Shown: piece after piece, positions 1 through 11,241 of the stretch
Layout of the letters: every line of letters begins with the position of its first letter
How positions within the stretch are numbered: the stretch's first letter is position 1
Assembly (NCBI RefSeq): GCF_000003815.2
Contig: NC_049979.1
Location: forward strand, 10,581,381 to 10,634,470
Source of the DNA: Branchiostoma floridae
Taxonomy: Eukaryota > Chordata > Leptocardii > Amphioxiformes > Branchiostomatidae
DNA length: 53,090 nt
Direction: 5' to 3'
Notes under the pieces: model-generated
What the model saw: the letters and a program-made list of their open reading frames with translations, nothing else
Told to the model about the DNA's origin: nothing
Database searches by the model: none
Made by a program: the position numbers and the translations under genes

Positions 1-2
1 CC

Positions 3-677
3 ATCCGGTTTGGTTTATCAGAAAGCACAGTGTCGCGCATTATAAGCACTTGGATAAACTTCCTTTATTTAGAGCTCCCACAGATGCATCCATTTCCATC
101 CCAATCAGAAGTCAGAGCAAACATGCCACTACAGTTCTCTAAGTACCCTACCACTAGAATCATCATTGACTGTACTGAAATCTTTATTGAAGTTCCATCT
201 GCCATGCTTGCACAATCCCAGACCTGGTCCAACTACAAACATCACAACACATGGAAGGTACTTGTAGGAATCAGCCCAAATGGCATGATAACTTTTGTGT
301 CAAAGTTATGGTCTGGCAGAATTTCCGATAAGGCCATAACCAGAGAGTCTGGTTTACTAGACCTGTTAGAACCAGGGGATAATGTTATGGCAGACCGTGG
401 GTTTGAGATCACGGATATTTTGCCACCAGGAGTAACACTGAATATCCCACCATTCAAGGGTGAACGTGCTGCTCTTTCTCCATCAGAAGTTCAGGAGACA
501 ATGGATATAGCATGTGTCAGAATCCATGTTGAAAGGGCGATTGAGAGAATAAAGAACTACCATATCCTAGATGGAAATTTACCCATTTCAATGACACTGC
601 ATGCAGACCAAGTATTCACAGTATGTGCATACCTGACTAATTTCTTACCACCACTTGTTCAAACTGTTGAGAAATGA
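3..677 (+). CDS. DDE transposase (DDE_Tnp_4 type), 5' part missing
   Basis: This is the C-terminal 224 residues of a PIF/IS4-like DDE transposase. The frame is open from nucleotide 3, before any start codon, so the gene is cut by the window edge and not by mutation. It opens with a helix-turn-helix-like segment (GLSESTVSRIISTWINF, residues 4-20). The catalytic triad is visible: Asp in IIIDCTEIF (residue 56, nt 168-170), Asp in NVMADRGFEI (near nt 390), and Glu in HVERAIERIKNY (near nt 535). Spacing and surrounding residues fit the DDE superfamily endonuclease family Tnp_4. It ends normally at TGA 675-677. It would cut and join the transposon ends in the nucleus. Its partner is the nuclease gene on the opposite strand. 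Family assignment is confident; activity is inference. Confidence 0.9.
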   Translation: MRFGLSESTVSRIISTWINFLYLELPQMHPFPSQSEVRANMPLQFSKYPTTRIIIDCTEIFIEVPSAMLAQSQTWSNYKHHNTWKVLVGISPNGMITFVSKLWSGRISDKAITRESGLLDLLEPGDNVMADRGFEITDILPPGVTLNIPPFKGERAALSPSEVQETMDIACVRIHVERAIERIKNYHILDGNLPISMTLHADQVFTVCAYLTNFLPPLVQTVEK

Positions 678-1541
678 AGATCAATCTGCTTGTTTGACAT
701 TCTATTCTATTGGTCTATTTACAACATGTATCCAGTATAGTTTGAATACCATGTGATACTTAAATTCTATGTATAACTTACTGTATAATAAAACTGAGCA
801 CTCTAAATCATGCTTTTAAATTGTGATGACATGTAATAGTGTTACAAATGATGCACAAAACTTTCTATTCCATCTTCACTCAGTATTGAAGAAATATTAC
901 CACCATATGACTCAGACACATCGAGCAATGGTAATGGTTCATACATAACACACTGAACAAGAACCTTCAACATATCTGAGTGGGTCTGTAGGGCATGTTT
1001 TACAAATGATATACTGCCATGACAAATGTTCTTATTCATATGTACTTTGCAACTCATCTTCTTTAGAAATGATGATGATGTGTATATAACATGAACAGTT
1101 AACAAATAATATAAAAAAAGTTCATACTCCATTTTTAAAAATACCACCATATGATTTTTGAGAAATGGTAATGATCTATACATATCACTTGTTGAAATGT
1201 ATAAAAACAGGGACCTTCAACATACCTGACAATGTTTTGGTATTTCATGTTTCATAGAAGATGTCTTAACATATGTTCTTACTCGTAGAGCTTTGCAACT
1301 CATGCTTGTGAGAAATGATAATGCCATGTATATATCATTAGTGTTTTTCCAAATGATAGACAAGTTCTCACAGCATTTTCAACATTGACAAAAATGAGCA
1401 CCTGATAAGAAATACTTTGGGAAATGGTAATGTTTCATACATATAATGATTCAAATGTATTAAAATATGAACCTTCAATATCTCTGGCTGTTTCTGTGTG
1501 ACATCATTTTTGTAACAAACAAGATATCGTCCTGCTCAGAC
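678..1541. repeat. Transposon intergenic spacer with three degenerate tandem units of about 250 bp
   Basis: AT-rich spacer between the converging transposase and nuclease stop codons. Three diverged direct copies can be aligned by eye. Each has a block like 'aatggtaatg..tcatacata' (near 933, 1165, 1425) followed by 'accttcaacata.ctgag' (near 963, 1213, 1473). Units 1 and 2 also share 'tgttctta.tc.ta' followed by 'ctttgcaactcat' (near 1030 and 1275). The period is roughly 240-260 bp. The open frame on - at 842-1183 is built from this repeat and resembles no protein I know. The 3' UTRs of both transposon genes must lie here; AATAAA-like signals such as 'aataaaactg' near 787 are present for the transposase. 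Confidence 0.6.
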
Positions 1542-4500
1542 CTAAGACAGGTATGGTGTCCACTTTCCTGTGCCGTACATACCATAGAGTTTCTTACCTC
1601 TTTTGACTCTTTGAGTGAACAGCTCCGGTAGTATGGCTGTTTTGTAGAAGTGGTCAAGCTTTGGGATATTCTTCTTCTGCCATTCTGCGTCTACTTTAAT
1701 TCGTTCACAGAATATATTATCCCTGCCAAAGTATACAACGAAGTCCACCCAATCTAAGTTGTAGCAATAGATCTGTCCTTGCACTTGGTGGTAGTACTTG
1801 TGTGACCTCTTGAGCGCTGCACTGCTGTCTTCCTTTTTTAAGAAGAATGCCTTATTCTGGACTGCCTCTTCTAGTGTGAGTCCTTTCTTTGAATGGGGAC
1901 ACTTGACTTCTACACCTCCAATGATCTGTCCATGACTAACCACCAGCCTGTCCACAGAGGCACCTAGCCAGGGTCTCTCAAGAGACAGTATAAGTCCTGC
2001 TTCAATACAGGTTGCTTCTGGGTTTTCTTTTTGTAGGACTTTGACATACTCCTCCACTGCAATATCTTCATGTTGATTTCCGTATTGAGTTGCTGCGGTT
2101 GAAAAAGTATTGTACATGATGGACCGGACCTTGTTGGATGGTTCCACCTTACATGTTATTGCTGAGCTAAAATTGGATGCTGTGAGTTTTTTCTTCCTCT
2201 CTTCTTTCCAGGTATCACTGTTAGACTGACCTCTGGTAGCTACTTCGGTTGCAGTTTGTTCTTTTTTTGTAATCTTTAATGACTGTAGGTGTGTGTCCAT
2301 CATTTCTGTGAATGCAGATTCTGTGAAATCGTAGAAGTCATTGAAGGGGAGAGATGTAGAGCTAGGGTCAAGTATGTCAACTGGGTTTCCTGCACATGTG
2401 TCCAGCACATCATTGTTTCCTATAGTAACCATGTCACCTGTTTCCAGCACATTGCCATGGTTTCCTACCACACATGTGTCCAGCACATGTGTCCAGCTTG
2501 CTGTGGCAGGCACATCACTGGAGCTCGTTATGGCAGGCACATCACTGGAGCTCGCTGTGGCCGGCACATCACTGGAGCTCGCTGTGGCCAGCACATCACT
2601 GGAGCTCGCTGTGGCCGGCACATCACTGGAGCTCGCTGTGGCCAGCACATCACTGGAGCTCGCTGTGGCCGGCACATCACTGGAGCTCGCTGTGGCCGGC
2701 ACATCACTGGAGCTCGCTGTGGCCGGCACATCACTGGAGCTCGCTGTGGCCGGCACATCACTGGAGCTCGCTGTGGCCGGCACATCACTTGAGCTCGCTG
2801 TGGCCGGCACATCACTGGAGCTCGCTGTGGCCAGCACATCACTGGAGCTCGCTGTGGCAGGCACATCACGGGAGCTCGCTGTGGCCGGCACATCACTGGA
2901 GCTCGCTGTGGCCGGCACATCACTGGAGCTCGCTGTAGCCGGCACATCACTGGAGCTCGCTGTGGCCGGCACATCACTGGAGCTCGCTGTGGCCGGCACA
3001 TCACCACGGTTCTGCACTGCTGCATTACGACGGACTGCTTTAGGAGGGTCATACAGCACGAACAGGGAGCTGGGGTAACTTTTTTCAACCTGCAACTTGC
3101 AATTGTTCAAGGCAACCTTGTCTACCTCCCTCTGGTGGGGTGCCCGCGGATCATAGTGGCTTGTCTCCAGGAACTTAACATCTTTACCGTACCTCATTTG
3201 GCCTATTTTGATGTCAGTGATGGATGCAGGTTCAACCTATTGATGGGAATAATATCAGAATAGTGCATTAGCATGTTGATTTAAGGGAATCAACAAAGTA
3301 ACAAGTAGCTGTAAACCCTGAAGCATCTCAGATTCAGGATCACTTTGTGATAAAACAAGACTCAAGAACTAATCACAAGTATACAAGTACAAAGCTGAGT
3401 GACAACACATACAGCCAAAATATGTAATAGTGATAGAATATCAATTCAATGGACTATCATTGTGTGAAGTATTAGCTTAAACTTCTTGAAGAGGAAAGCC
3501 AACCTTATCGTTGCGAGGAACGTTCCACTCTGACAGCATTGACGTGGACGATGGCCGTGACGTGGATGTCAGGGGGGTGGGGTGGTCTTTCAATCCTGTT
3601 TTGTTAAATCCCTCAATGGCAAACAGTAACCCACCAATGTGGTTACATTTCCCCAGGCCTCCAGGCAATGTCCTGCAGTAAAATTACAATATCATACTTA
3701 GTTACAATAGTACAAAAAGATCTCCCTTTTCCAAAACTTAAGTATCTATATGTAATAAATTCAATATACAATCTCTATAAGTTAAACATCTTATCAATGG
3801 GTCACTGACTCAATGTGAAGCCAACGGGGCTAGCACGGCTAGATCTGTCATGAGAGGTTGAAAGTGACCATGCAGTTGGAACTCTATATGCTGCAACAAG
3901 AAGGTGAGGGGTGCAAAGAAGATCAACATCTTGAAATCCTGAAGGTATTTTCCATAATGTGAGTTAGTTGGTTTTAATACCAAGGTGAGTAGAGGGTGGA
4001 ACAATGGTGCATGGATGGATTTGTCAGTCACCCTGCTGGACAATTGCAAGCAGCTCTCTGAACCCGGCAGTTGGAGAAACAGATGATGGGGCTGTATTTT
4101 TGCTTCTTCATACTGGGTATCACCTTTGCTCTCACAAACACTATGTCATGTTTCCTGGCTACTTCAATGTTTTTTACATTACCCTCCTTAAAGTACTGAA
4201 AAGCTCTTTGATTTTTGTAAGACGTTGTCGTGAGTTCAGTGTGATTGAACGTCTTTTTCTGCAAAATCAAATACTCGTAGAGTCCGGCAAAGTTGAAAGA
4301 TGGCAACTGTCGCAAGTCATTGCTAAAGATAGACTGCCTTGTTTCCTGCTCAAGAGACTTGTAAGAAGCATCAATAGTACTAGAGCAAGATGCACTAGCA
4401 TCAGTACTACTGGTACTGGCACTTTCAGGGCCACCCCGCAGACTCTCAAGATAGTACATGGCCCGTTCGACTAACTGGGACTTAACTCCATTTTGCTTTT

Positions 4501-5558
4501 GCTCATATGATTTAAGAAGGTATTTTAGATCTTTAACCCGCAGGCGCTCCAGGTCCTCCTTGCTTTTTAATCTTTGATCTCCGAAAACCAGACCTGAAGA
4601 TGAAATCATATAATGGAACAAAACAGAATTAAGTGTCAATTTTAATACCTAGAGTTGCGTTTCATGTGACCAAGCAAAGAAGTGCTAATAATATTAACAT
4701 AAGGGAAATACATTTGGACCATGACATTAATTTGAATGGGATGCATGACTTGGTATTTCTGTGCATAAGAGACAGATTTGAAATGAAATGCTGAAAAAAA
4801 GACAATCAATCCAACGACTTACAGGGGGGATCTTCAACTGCAGTGGTCATGTCTAACACACTTTCTGTACCCGACACGTTGATCTGAAAAAGAACAGCAA
4901 ATGCCAAACGTTATACATTTTTGCAGACACACCCACTCCCCACTCGTCACGTATTTCCTAGTTAATCTGGGCACACACAAAAAAATCACTCACGAAGCCG
5001 CCAAAACCATGCTAAATTTCTACCCAGAAGGACCCTACATCGATATGTTCACGTTTTTGTGGAGTTTCATCCGGCGAAAAGTGAAATCATAGTCGGCAAA
5101 GTGCTACCGCCTTGATCAAAACGAACGCTATACACGGAAACACGCCCCCCTCCCCAACTCACGTACGCGTAACCTTCACAAGTCGACATGATGCCATCGA
5201 CTAATTCACGGCCAAAACCGCCCAAAATCTTACGAGTTTGGATCTACAACGATCCTATAATGGTACTTGTACGCTTCTATGGGATATTTTTACGGCTTGA
5301 GCCAAACTTATCCGAGTAACTACAAGTAAAAGGCGGCGTAAACATGCACGATTTCTCACGACAAGCAAGCATTAACCGCCCGTCAAAAATTGTAAAAAAT
5401 GACCAGAAATTTGCAAATTTACGGAACGAAATCGAGTCCATAGGTTCACAACAATATTATCTGCTCTTGGTATGCCGATGTACCGGCGGATGTTGCCAAA
5501 TAATAGCATAACTAACCTCTGAAGTTGACTCGATCGAGTTGACGCTGGGAGACGCCAT
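1542..5558 (-). CDS. SAP-SWIM-YqaJ nuclease of the transposon, five exons, 842 aa, intact
   Basis: Exons on -: 5558-5517, 4883-4823, 4593-4032, 3672-3504, 3236-1542. All introns are GT-AG and phases agree (0, 1, 2, 0), giving 2529 nt with one stop. The start ATG at 5558 has a strong context (A at -3, G at +4). Domains in order: a SAP-like DNA-binding helix pair (LERLRVKDLKYLLKSYEQ) early in exon 3; a SWIM zinc finger split by intron 3 (CNCPAG in exon 3, GKCNHIGG in exon 4); a Ser/Thr-rich nine-residue repeat tract; and a C-terminal YqaJ/lambda-exonuclease-like fold with GNQHEDIAVEEY, GASVDRLV, VEVKCPHSK and YYHQVQGQIY, matching the E, D, ExK and QxxxY motifs. The likely role is processing DNA ends during transposition. 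Homology is strong; the role is inferred. Confidence 0.88.
2501..3003. repeat. 27-bp coding minisatellite, about 19 copies
   Basis: Unit on +: gctgtggccggcacatcact followed by ggagctc, 27 bp, about 19 near-identical copies inside the last exon of the nuclease gene. On - it encodes DVPATASSS repeated, with rare variants (DVLATASSS, DVPATASSR, DVPAITSSS). It sits between the SWIM finger and the nuclease domain as a flexible Ser/Thr/Ala-rich linker. Because 27 is divisible by three and the unit lacks stops, several other frames are also open through it on both strands; those are artefacts of the repeat. Confidence 0.95.
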
Positions 5559-8333
5559 TGTTAGCAGCTGGGCTTCTAATGCAGTTACCGTCCGGCTGTC
5601 AAATCTCGCGCGCGCGCGGCCAAATTACAGCCTCGCGAGACCTCCCAACGAGATTGGATTCTCGCGTATTGGAGGGTCAAGGCACTTAGGGAAGAATCAG
5701 GCGACCTTGTTCAATCATTTGCAGTGCTGGAATGTTGGAAGGTGACAGAGGCACTTTACAGGGAGCGTTTATTGGGAAGGGTGGTCCATCCTTGTGTGCA
5801 GATTCGATGTTTCTACAATTTACCCACCAGCCGGGCATCAGCCAGGCAAGGTCACTCCATACAAGATGGTTTCCTCACGGTGGATGGTTTTAGGGACTGC
5901 AAGTAACATTTACTGTCTTGGAATGTTTCCTTGGAAGCAACAGTTTCTTGGATACGGCTCTGAAGCAGGAGAAAAAGGAAGCCCACCCCCATCCTTTTGT
6001 CGGACCATATTTTCCCTCACCATGGTCCCTATCATTAGATCCAGCAGGTTGGATAACCTTCAGTCTGCATGCACCCTGAGAAGGGGGCCGAGTCCTTACC
6101 CAACAATGGTGGTTCAGTGGGGGAGGAATTTTCTCACCACGGGTATCCCTTGTGTTCATTGTGCATTCAGAGCCGGCACACACCTGGCTGGTTTCTCGCT
6201 GCCCATTCAAGACACCACAGCCGGCAAACAAAACACAGGTGTTGGAGGATTACCTGTGCAGATGCTGCTCATGTATGCATGCCAGTGGAAGCAGTGCTCT
6301 TTGGATACAAACTGATTTCCAGCTTTTATTGGATGGCACAGATGTTCTCCAAGGGCACATAGTTCTGACGTCTTTTCTCTCCCTGACATCTCTTTCCTTG
6401 CAAACCAATTGAGACATCCAACGTCCCCCCTGTGAAAGGCACCCCAAGGCTTTGATGTTCGGCAGGGTTGGACACAGTTTCCATTGAATTTAATCCAAGC
6501 ATTAATAAGAGATGGCAAATCCCCTTAAAGTCCTCATGAGGTCTAATTCAATTGGAGTGCCGAAGAGGAAAATTGTTCTTTTGGGTTGTGAGAGGATTTG
6601 GGATCAGATCATGTTTCAGAACAGAGCTCCTCTGTGCCGGACAAGGGAGAAAGAATATCTCGACACCAGCCATAATCGGTTTGGCCTTTGTAGAGGGGAG
6701 CGCAAAACAGGAAGAGCTTTGGTGGCCATGGAGAAATCACATTCCAACCCAGCATCTCGCCACCTGGAAAAACCAGAGATGTTTTCTCTCTCAGCACATT
6801 ATGTTAAGGTACATTCTCCCACAGCCACTACCTCCCAGTGTTGTTGGACTTTTCAGGGGGCCTGTTTAACATGATCAGGCTTATGGGAGGACTAGGTGCA
6901 ATGCTGTTAGATTACTTGTCATGGTTCCTAACTCACTTCAGAGTGAGCAGGATGATTGCCCAGTGTTTCTACATATTACAAAACCTCTAGGTCCAAGAGG
7001 ACCGTCTTTGGGGACCATAGATATTGTACTTTCCTATGTATGTATTTTTAGATATGATGAAATAAGGATCCCAGGAAGAACAGTATGCACATTATGAATT
7101 GCTAATGGATATAGCCAATAAACAGGCAAACAAATGGAATAAATCTGGTCTATGTGGACAGACCGTCACCATACATGTCAGTGGGGAAAGCCTAAGGCTC
7201 CAGCAAAAAGTGGTCACATTGGTCTGCTGGTCCTTACGTAGTTAGAGGTGCTCACTTGAACAGGTCTGACTGTATTGTAAAAAATATCTTTCCTCATATA
7301 TCACTTCAAACAGAATTTTAAGCTTGCTGTTCCAGGGCCAGGATATATCAAAGCAAGATCAGCTCCAGGTCTTGTTGAGAATACAGTATTTGTTCTGTTG
7401 ACGCCAGCGGGCCCCGATGCGTGAAAAATGCCATCACCCTAATATGCAGAAGAGTTTTTGATGATGAGATGGCGGAGACCAGTCGGAACATCAAAGTTGT
7501 CACCCAGCGGGGTATCTGATGACACCTGTTGGAATGTTTTATCTCAACAAAAAATACCTGGGTCTATGTTATCTGCCTGGCATAGTTCTCCCATGCATTC
7601 CTGCAGATCTCTTGGTATTGGGTATGCAGTAGATTTGCTGGAAAAACAAAAGACTTAAAGTATAGTTCTGAGTCCACTTCTTCTTCCAGTGGTAACCTGA
7701 TTCCCCAGACCCGGGTTGCTGTGGGGGATAGACTGTCTTATGCACTTATCAACCAGATAACACGGAAACAATTCAGGAGATTTGGTCAGGCCCACTCCCT
7801 ACAACCTACGCTAATCCCAACATTGTTTCAAAACAGTAGTTAGATGTGCCTCAACGATGGATACAGTAGATATCCGTTTTAAACCAGAGCTTGGAGGGTG
7901 GAATGGTGGTAAAGTGGGATGTGGTATGCTGTCAGGGCTGTGAAAGGGAAGGAAGCAATTTTCTGGCACTTGTAATGTTATCTGCTCGTCCTTGGGTTGT
8001 TAAATCCTTATGTCCTTGTTGATTTTCAGAAAATGACCTGCTTTACTTATCAAGTGTTTTTTTTATGCTGTTTTGAATTAGTCTTCAAAGATCATCACTG
8101 TGTATTTTGAGCTGCACTTTTACAAGTAGCTTGCCTTGGGGAAGTCATATTACAGTACATCACAATATGAGCCCAACATCAATCATTTATGAGACATTTA
8201 GATACATTTATGAGAGTAAAAGATACACATACACATAACAATTCAACTTATAGGGATTATTAAAACAATCACTGCAATGTCCTAAAGAAATCAGGGTACA
8301 AGTTATGACAATTCAATTTTGGTCTTTTCACAG
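5559..8333. other. No gene recognised; transposon edge and unassigned DNA
   Basis: Just beyond the nuclease start codon the sequence is CpG-rich with alternating CG (near 5608-5618) and a palindromic ctcgcgag near 5632; the transposon terminus and promoter probably lie here. From about 5700 to 6900 several frames are open for 100-170 codons on both strands (for example + 5794-6315), but the translations have no recognisable domain, composition bias or splice logic, so I do not call genes. A fragment of a mariner-like miniature element lies at 7146-7272. No WD40-type exon that would precede the one at 8334 was found. Confidence 0.5.
7146..7272. repeat. Truncated copy of the CAGTCAAACCTG-type miniature element
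   Basis: The right end 'caggtctgactg' followed by TA, and interior blocks 'tctatgtggac' and 'gtggtcacattgg', match the complete element at 44848-45009 in the same order. The left terminal repeat is not recognisable, so this copy is truncated or decayed. Confidence 0.55.
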
Positions 8334-8420
8334 ACACTGCTCCATCATGTTGTGAGCTGTAGCGATGACGGCTTCATCAGGCTCTGGGACCTCACAAAAA
8401 CTCTGGAAGACACAACATAG
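8334..8420 (+). CDS. Terminal exon of a WD40-repeat protein (partial)
   Basis: A short frame preceded by a good acceptor (tggtcttttcacag, AG at 8332-8333) ends in TAG at 8418-8420. It reads TLLHHVVSCSDDGFIRLWDL and then TKTLEDTT. The segment H..VVSCSDDGFIRLWDL is a textbook last WD40 blade: His, then hydrophobic strand, S-x-D-D-G, I-R-L-W-D. It is probably the final blade of a beta-propeller scaffold protein, but one blade does not identify which. No partner exon was found between 5559 and 8333. The rest of the gene must lie further left, in which case the transposon sits in one of its introns, or this is a detached relic. The T-rich stretch downstream looks like its 3' UTR. Confidence 0.55.
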   Translation, partial: TLLHHVVSCSDDGFIRLWDLTKTLEDTT

Positions 8421-9360
8421 CCTGCAATCTGGACCTGCTGTCTTTTCCGACTGTCTCCTCACCACTAGACCACACCATGTAAGGCATCTTACAGCAGCTG
8501 CAGTAGACTGTGGGGACTCATGATTAAAGAGCCATTGAGACATGTTAAGCTAGCCTGCTCTTGAAACTGTCTTAATTGTCTCAGTCTGCAAAACTGGAAT
8601 TCTTGGAAACACAGAAGCCTTGGCCATTATAAAGCCATGGTCATGATGTATCGCAAAATCATGGGAAAATTTGTAACCATATATTCCTTTAGACAATAGA
8701 AACAAAGACGTCTGCGTGAAATTGGTGAGAAAATTAGGAACTTGAACTTCAGACCCTACTTTCACGCCCTCCTGATGAGATGAATTTGACATGACAGAAG
8801 ATTTAAAGGACTCAGAGTCTTGGAATTCCACAGGAAGTGCAATATCCCCATAGCTGAGTCCAACTCCTCAGTCCTTTTGGCTGAGAAAGTGAGAATAGAA
8901 AGATGTGATCATGATGTAGTTATGTTGAGGTATCAGTACAACATCATATATTTTGTGGGCTTCATGACCCTTCATGATTGATTTTCTATGCATTGACTGA
9001 TACATTTTCTTGTGTTGCTGTTGTAACACCCCTAGTTAATCATTGGTATCTTCCAACACAACAGAAATGTATGTGGCTGGAAGAGACCATTATGTTTATA
9101 GGGGTATCTCTTGCAATATCAAATATTATTGGGGTATATTTGAATTTATTGTGAAGATATGAAACATTTATTATTGGCTTTTTGTGTAACACCTTGGGTT
9201 TGGTTGTTTCTTTTATGAAATTGTTATTTTTGTACTTTCCTATATTCTATATTCCTAAAAATGATTACAGATTGTAAAATTCTATCAAATCTTCATGTAC
9301 ATGTATATACACTGTTTGGTTGTCTGGTTATTTGCTGATAATAAATATATTGTGCCACCA
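8421..9360 (+). other. Probable 3' UTR of the WD40 exon
   Basis: AT-rich DNA with no convincing open frame follows the WD40 stop codon. A canonical AATAAA at 9340-9345 ('gataataaatatattgtg') could be its polyadenylation signal. This is inference from position and composition only. Confidence 0.35.
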
Positions 9361-11153
9361 AGCATTTGTTTGTCAGTCTGCTTTTTTTTGCATGTGCAAA
9401 AGACGTATCCACTGTATCCTTCCACATCTGCACCCTTTCAACTTGGGATGAAAACCTGCAGGCACCCAGACAGGATTCTTGTTGGGAACTTTCACTGGTT
9501 ATCTGCACGCTGATGAAGGAATGCACTTACTGTGGAATCTGCCAGATTCCGGAGATTCCTGTGAATCTGTGCCAATGATGGGATGAGAGGATATGTAGTT
9601 GCTCCAATCTCCCAAGGAAATATGCCATGCTGTGTCAATATGGAAATGAATCAAAGGACATACACTTGTATTGACCCAGGTGATTGCTGCTAGTCTTTGA
9701 TCTTTCAGGGATGTTTGGTGAGGGAGGAGGGAGATGCGACCGTTGCATGCAGCCTAAAAGAATTTGTCAGATGGAGTATAATGGATCTGATTGCCAGGTA
9801 GTTTTGTTAGTACTACCAGAGTTGACACCTGTTGATGTGTGTTCTTTAATTGTGCTGTCATGTCAGGCAAACTCCTTTAGTAGCTACTTTGCCTTAAAGT
9901 AAGAAGGCAATGAACACAAGTTGTTAGCCAGTACCAGCCAACTGATGAGCAGTCTTTTAGCCAGTACTAGCCAACCCCTGAGCAGTGTCTAACCAATAAT
10001 AGACAGCCAACCAGTGAGCAGTTTTAGCCAGTACTAGGTACTAGATAACCTGTCTCCAGAAAAAAAGGTAAAGTAAAAACGAAAAAGACCACGGAACAAG
10101 CCCTACGATACATTTGATTGGAAATGTAATCCCCCTTCTTGAAACTGAAACTCTGACCAAAAGTCCACTCTTCCCCCTCCACGGACAGTCGCATAGAGAG
10201 AAAAGTTCATTGTTGCAGCAGTGATTGTTGAATGGGATGCCTCTGGTCGCTCCACACTTCTCTCCGCACATCTTCTAACAGGAAGACGGGTTCCACTTGG
10301 CGGGAACAATAGTCAAATTCGTACCTGGGCTTGTAGCCAATTGGTTACAACTTTCTGCCTACTACATAGTAAGTAACACTCTCATTGTTTTCTTAAGTTG
10401 GTAGTTTCCCCGCTGAAGTTTGTCTTGAAGACCTCATTAGAACGATTTTAGACCCTGCAGGTTGCAGACAGTGTTTACCCGCGGATTAGGAGCCACTCGA
10501 TGATTAACAGGTGAATATGAAACCAGATAGCGATCTGAGTCAGTCATCAGACAATCAGCACACATTCCGGGCGGTGGACTGGCCCGCAATACACTGCGGA
10601 ATACACATGTGACCACATACGGCCCGGTTCCCTGTCCTCCCGTCAGCCCTTTCAGTCAGGAAGTGGTCTCCTTCGCGGAGAGGTTACGCGATCCCAACAG
10701 GAAATGTTCAAGAGCCCTTGACGCAAGCCAGTGTAAATCAAACACCATAATGGTCTCACGGTTGGCTGTGGTGGTCTGCAGATTGCCGCATTTACTGGCC
10801 ACACCTCAAAGGTTCCCGCGAGATTGAAGTTTTCGGAACGGTCCGGTTGGCATTTGCGAGGCCGCGACCACAGTTTGGGATTTGTAGGGACGAGTCGGGC
10901 AGACGGAACGAGGCTGGTCAGTGGTCGGCAGTTAACGGTCCTCATTCCAGTGCGACAAAGACTAGGGACGACGGGCATGACCGCGATATTTCCCGCTTCT
11001 CCAATCCCCCGTGTTTGTCATCGTGAATATCCGTACTCCAGCAGGACCTGAAGCCGCTTTCCGTCACACACAAGTTGGTCTGACAGCCGAGAGAAGTGGA
11101 GGCCCTTGCCCCATGCGTTGTGCCGGCGATTTCCTAGGACGTCGCCTCGTCCA
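9361..11153. other. No gene recognised; includes a short tandem repeat and a CpG-rich stretch
   Basis: About 9.4-9.9 kb holds nothing I can name. A tandem repeat follows at 9923-10040. From about 10,560 to 11,150 the sequence becomes CG-rich with overlapping short frames on both strands, none recognisable; it reads as a CpG-rich promoter-like region ahead of the candidate non-coding exon ending at 11241. Confidence 0.4.
9923..10040. repeat. Short degenerate tandem repeat, about 3 copies
   Basis: Direct copies of 'tagccagtac.agccaac..tgagcagt' occur near 9927, 9958 and 10,005, with a partial fourth 'ttagccagtactagg' at about 10,023. The unit is roughly 35-45 bp with indels. Confidence 0.7.
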
Positions 11154-11241
11154 ATGACTCAACGACGCAGGAAACCGACGCCGGACATCAGATCTCCAGT
11201 CGCTTGGACCCGGGACTGCATGCAGGAGTTTCTATTCAACG
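11154..11241 (+). other. Candidate 5' exon with strong splice donor (possible first exon of the upstream BMP gene)
   Basis: A CpG-rich stretch ends in a near-consensus donor, aacg|gtaagttttt (GT at 11242-11243). The next acceptor-preceded exon of a recognisable + strand gene is the BMP2/4 paralogue at 24.17 kb. BMP2/4 genes commonly have a non-coding first exon far upstream, so this could be that exon, leaving an intron of about 12.9 kb. An ATG at 11154 opens 29 codons into the donor, but the peptide is not recognisable. A second good donor (cag|gtgagg) lies at 12839 and could mark an alternative exon. Speculative. Confidence 0.22.

Larger units (their letters stand above)
1..5650. mobile_element. 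Two-gene DNA transposon, ISL2EU/IS4EU-like (left end outside window)
   Basis: Two convergent genes form one unit: a DDE transposase on + and a SAP-SWIM-YqaJ nuclease on -. From memory, this pair of proteins is the hallmark of the ISL2EU (IS4EU) superfamily of eukaryotic DNA transposons. The nuclease gene is intact and the transposase keeps its catalytic residues, so the copy looks young. The left terminus lies before the window. The right terminus should lie just beyond the nuclease start codon at 5558, probably in the CpG-rich stretch around 5590-5680, but I could not define terminal repeats because only one end is visible. The right boundary given is approximate. Confidence 0.75.

Noticed and set aside
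842-1183. 113-codon frame on - as a third transposon gene
   Set aside because: It lies wholly within the degenerate 250-bp tandem repeat and shows no motif.
2289-3088. Long + strand frames and a second - strand frame through the minisatellite
   Set aside because: They arise because the 27-bp unit has no stops in those frames; the real product is the - strand nuclease, whose flanks show domain homology.
5794-6874. Open frames of 60-173 codons on both strands
   Set aside because: The translations look random, overlap one another on opposite strands and have no motifs; possibly decayed mobile DNA.
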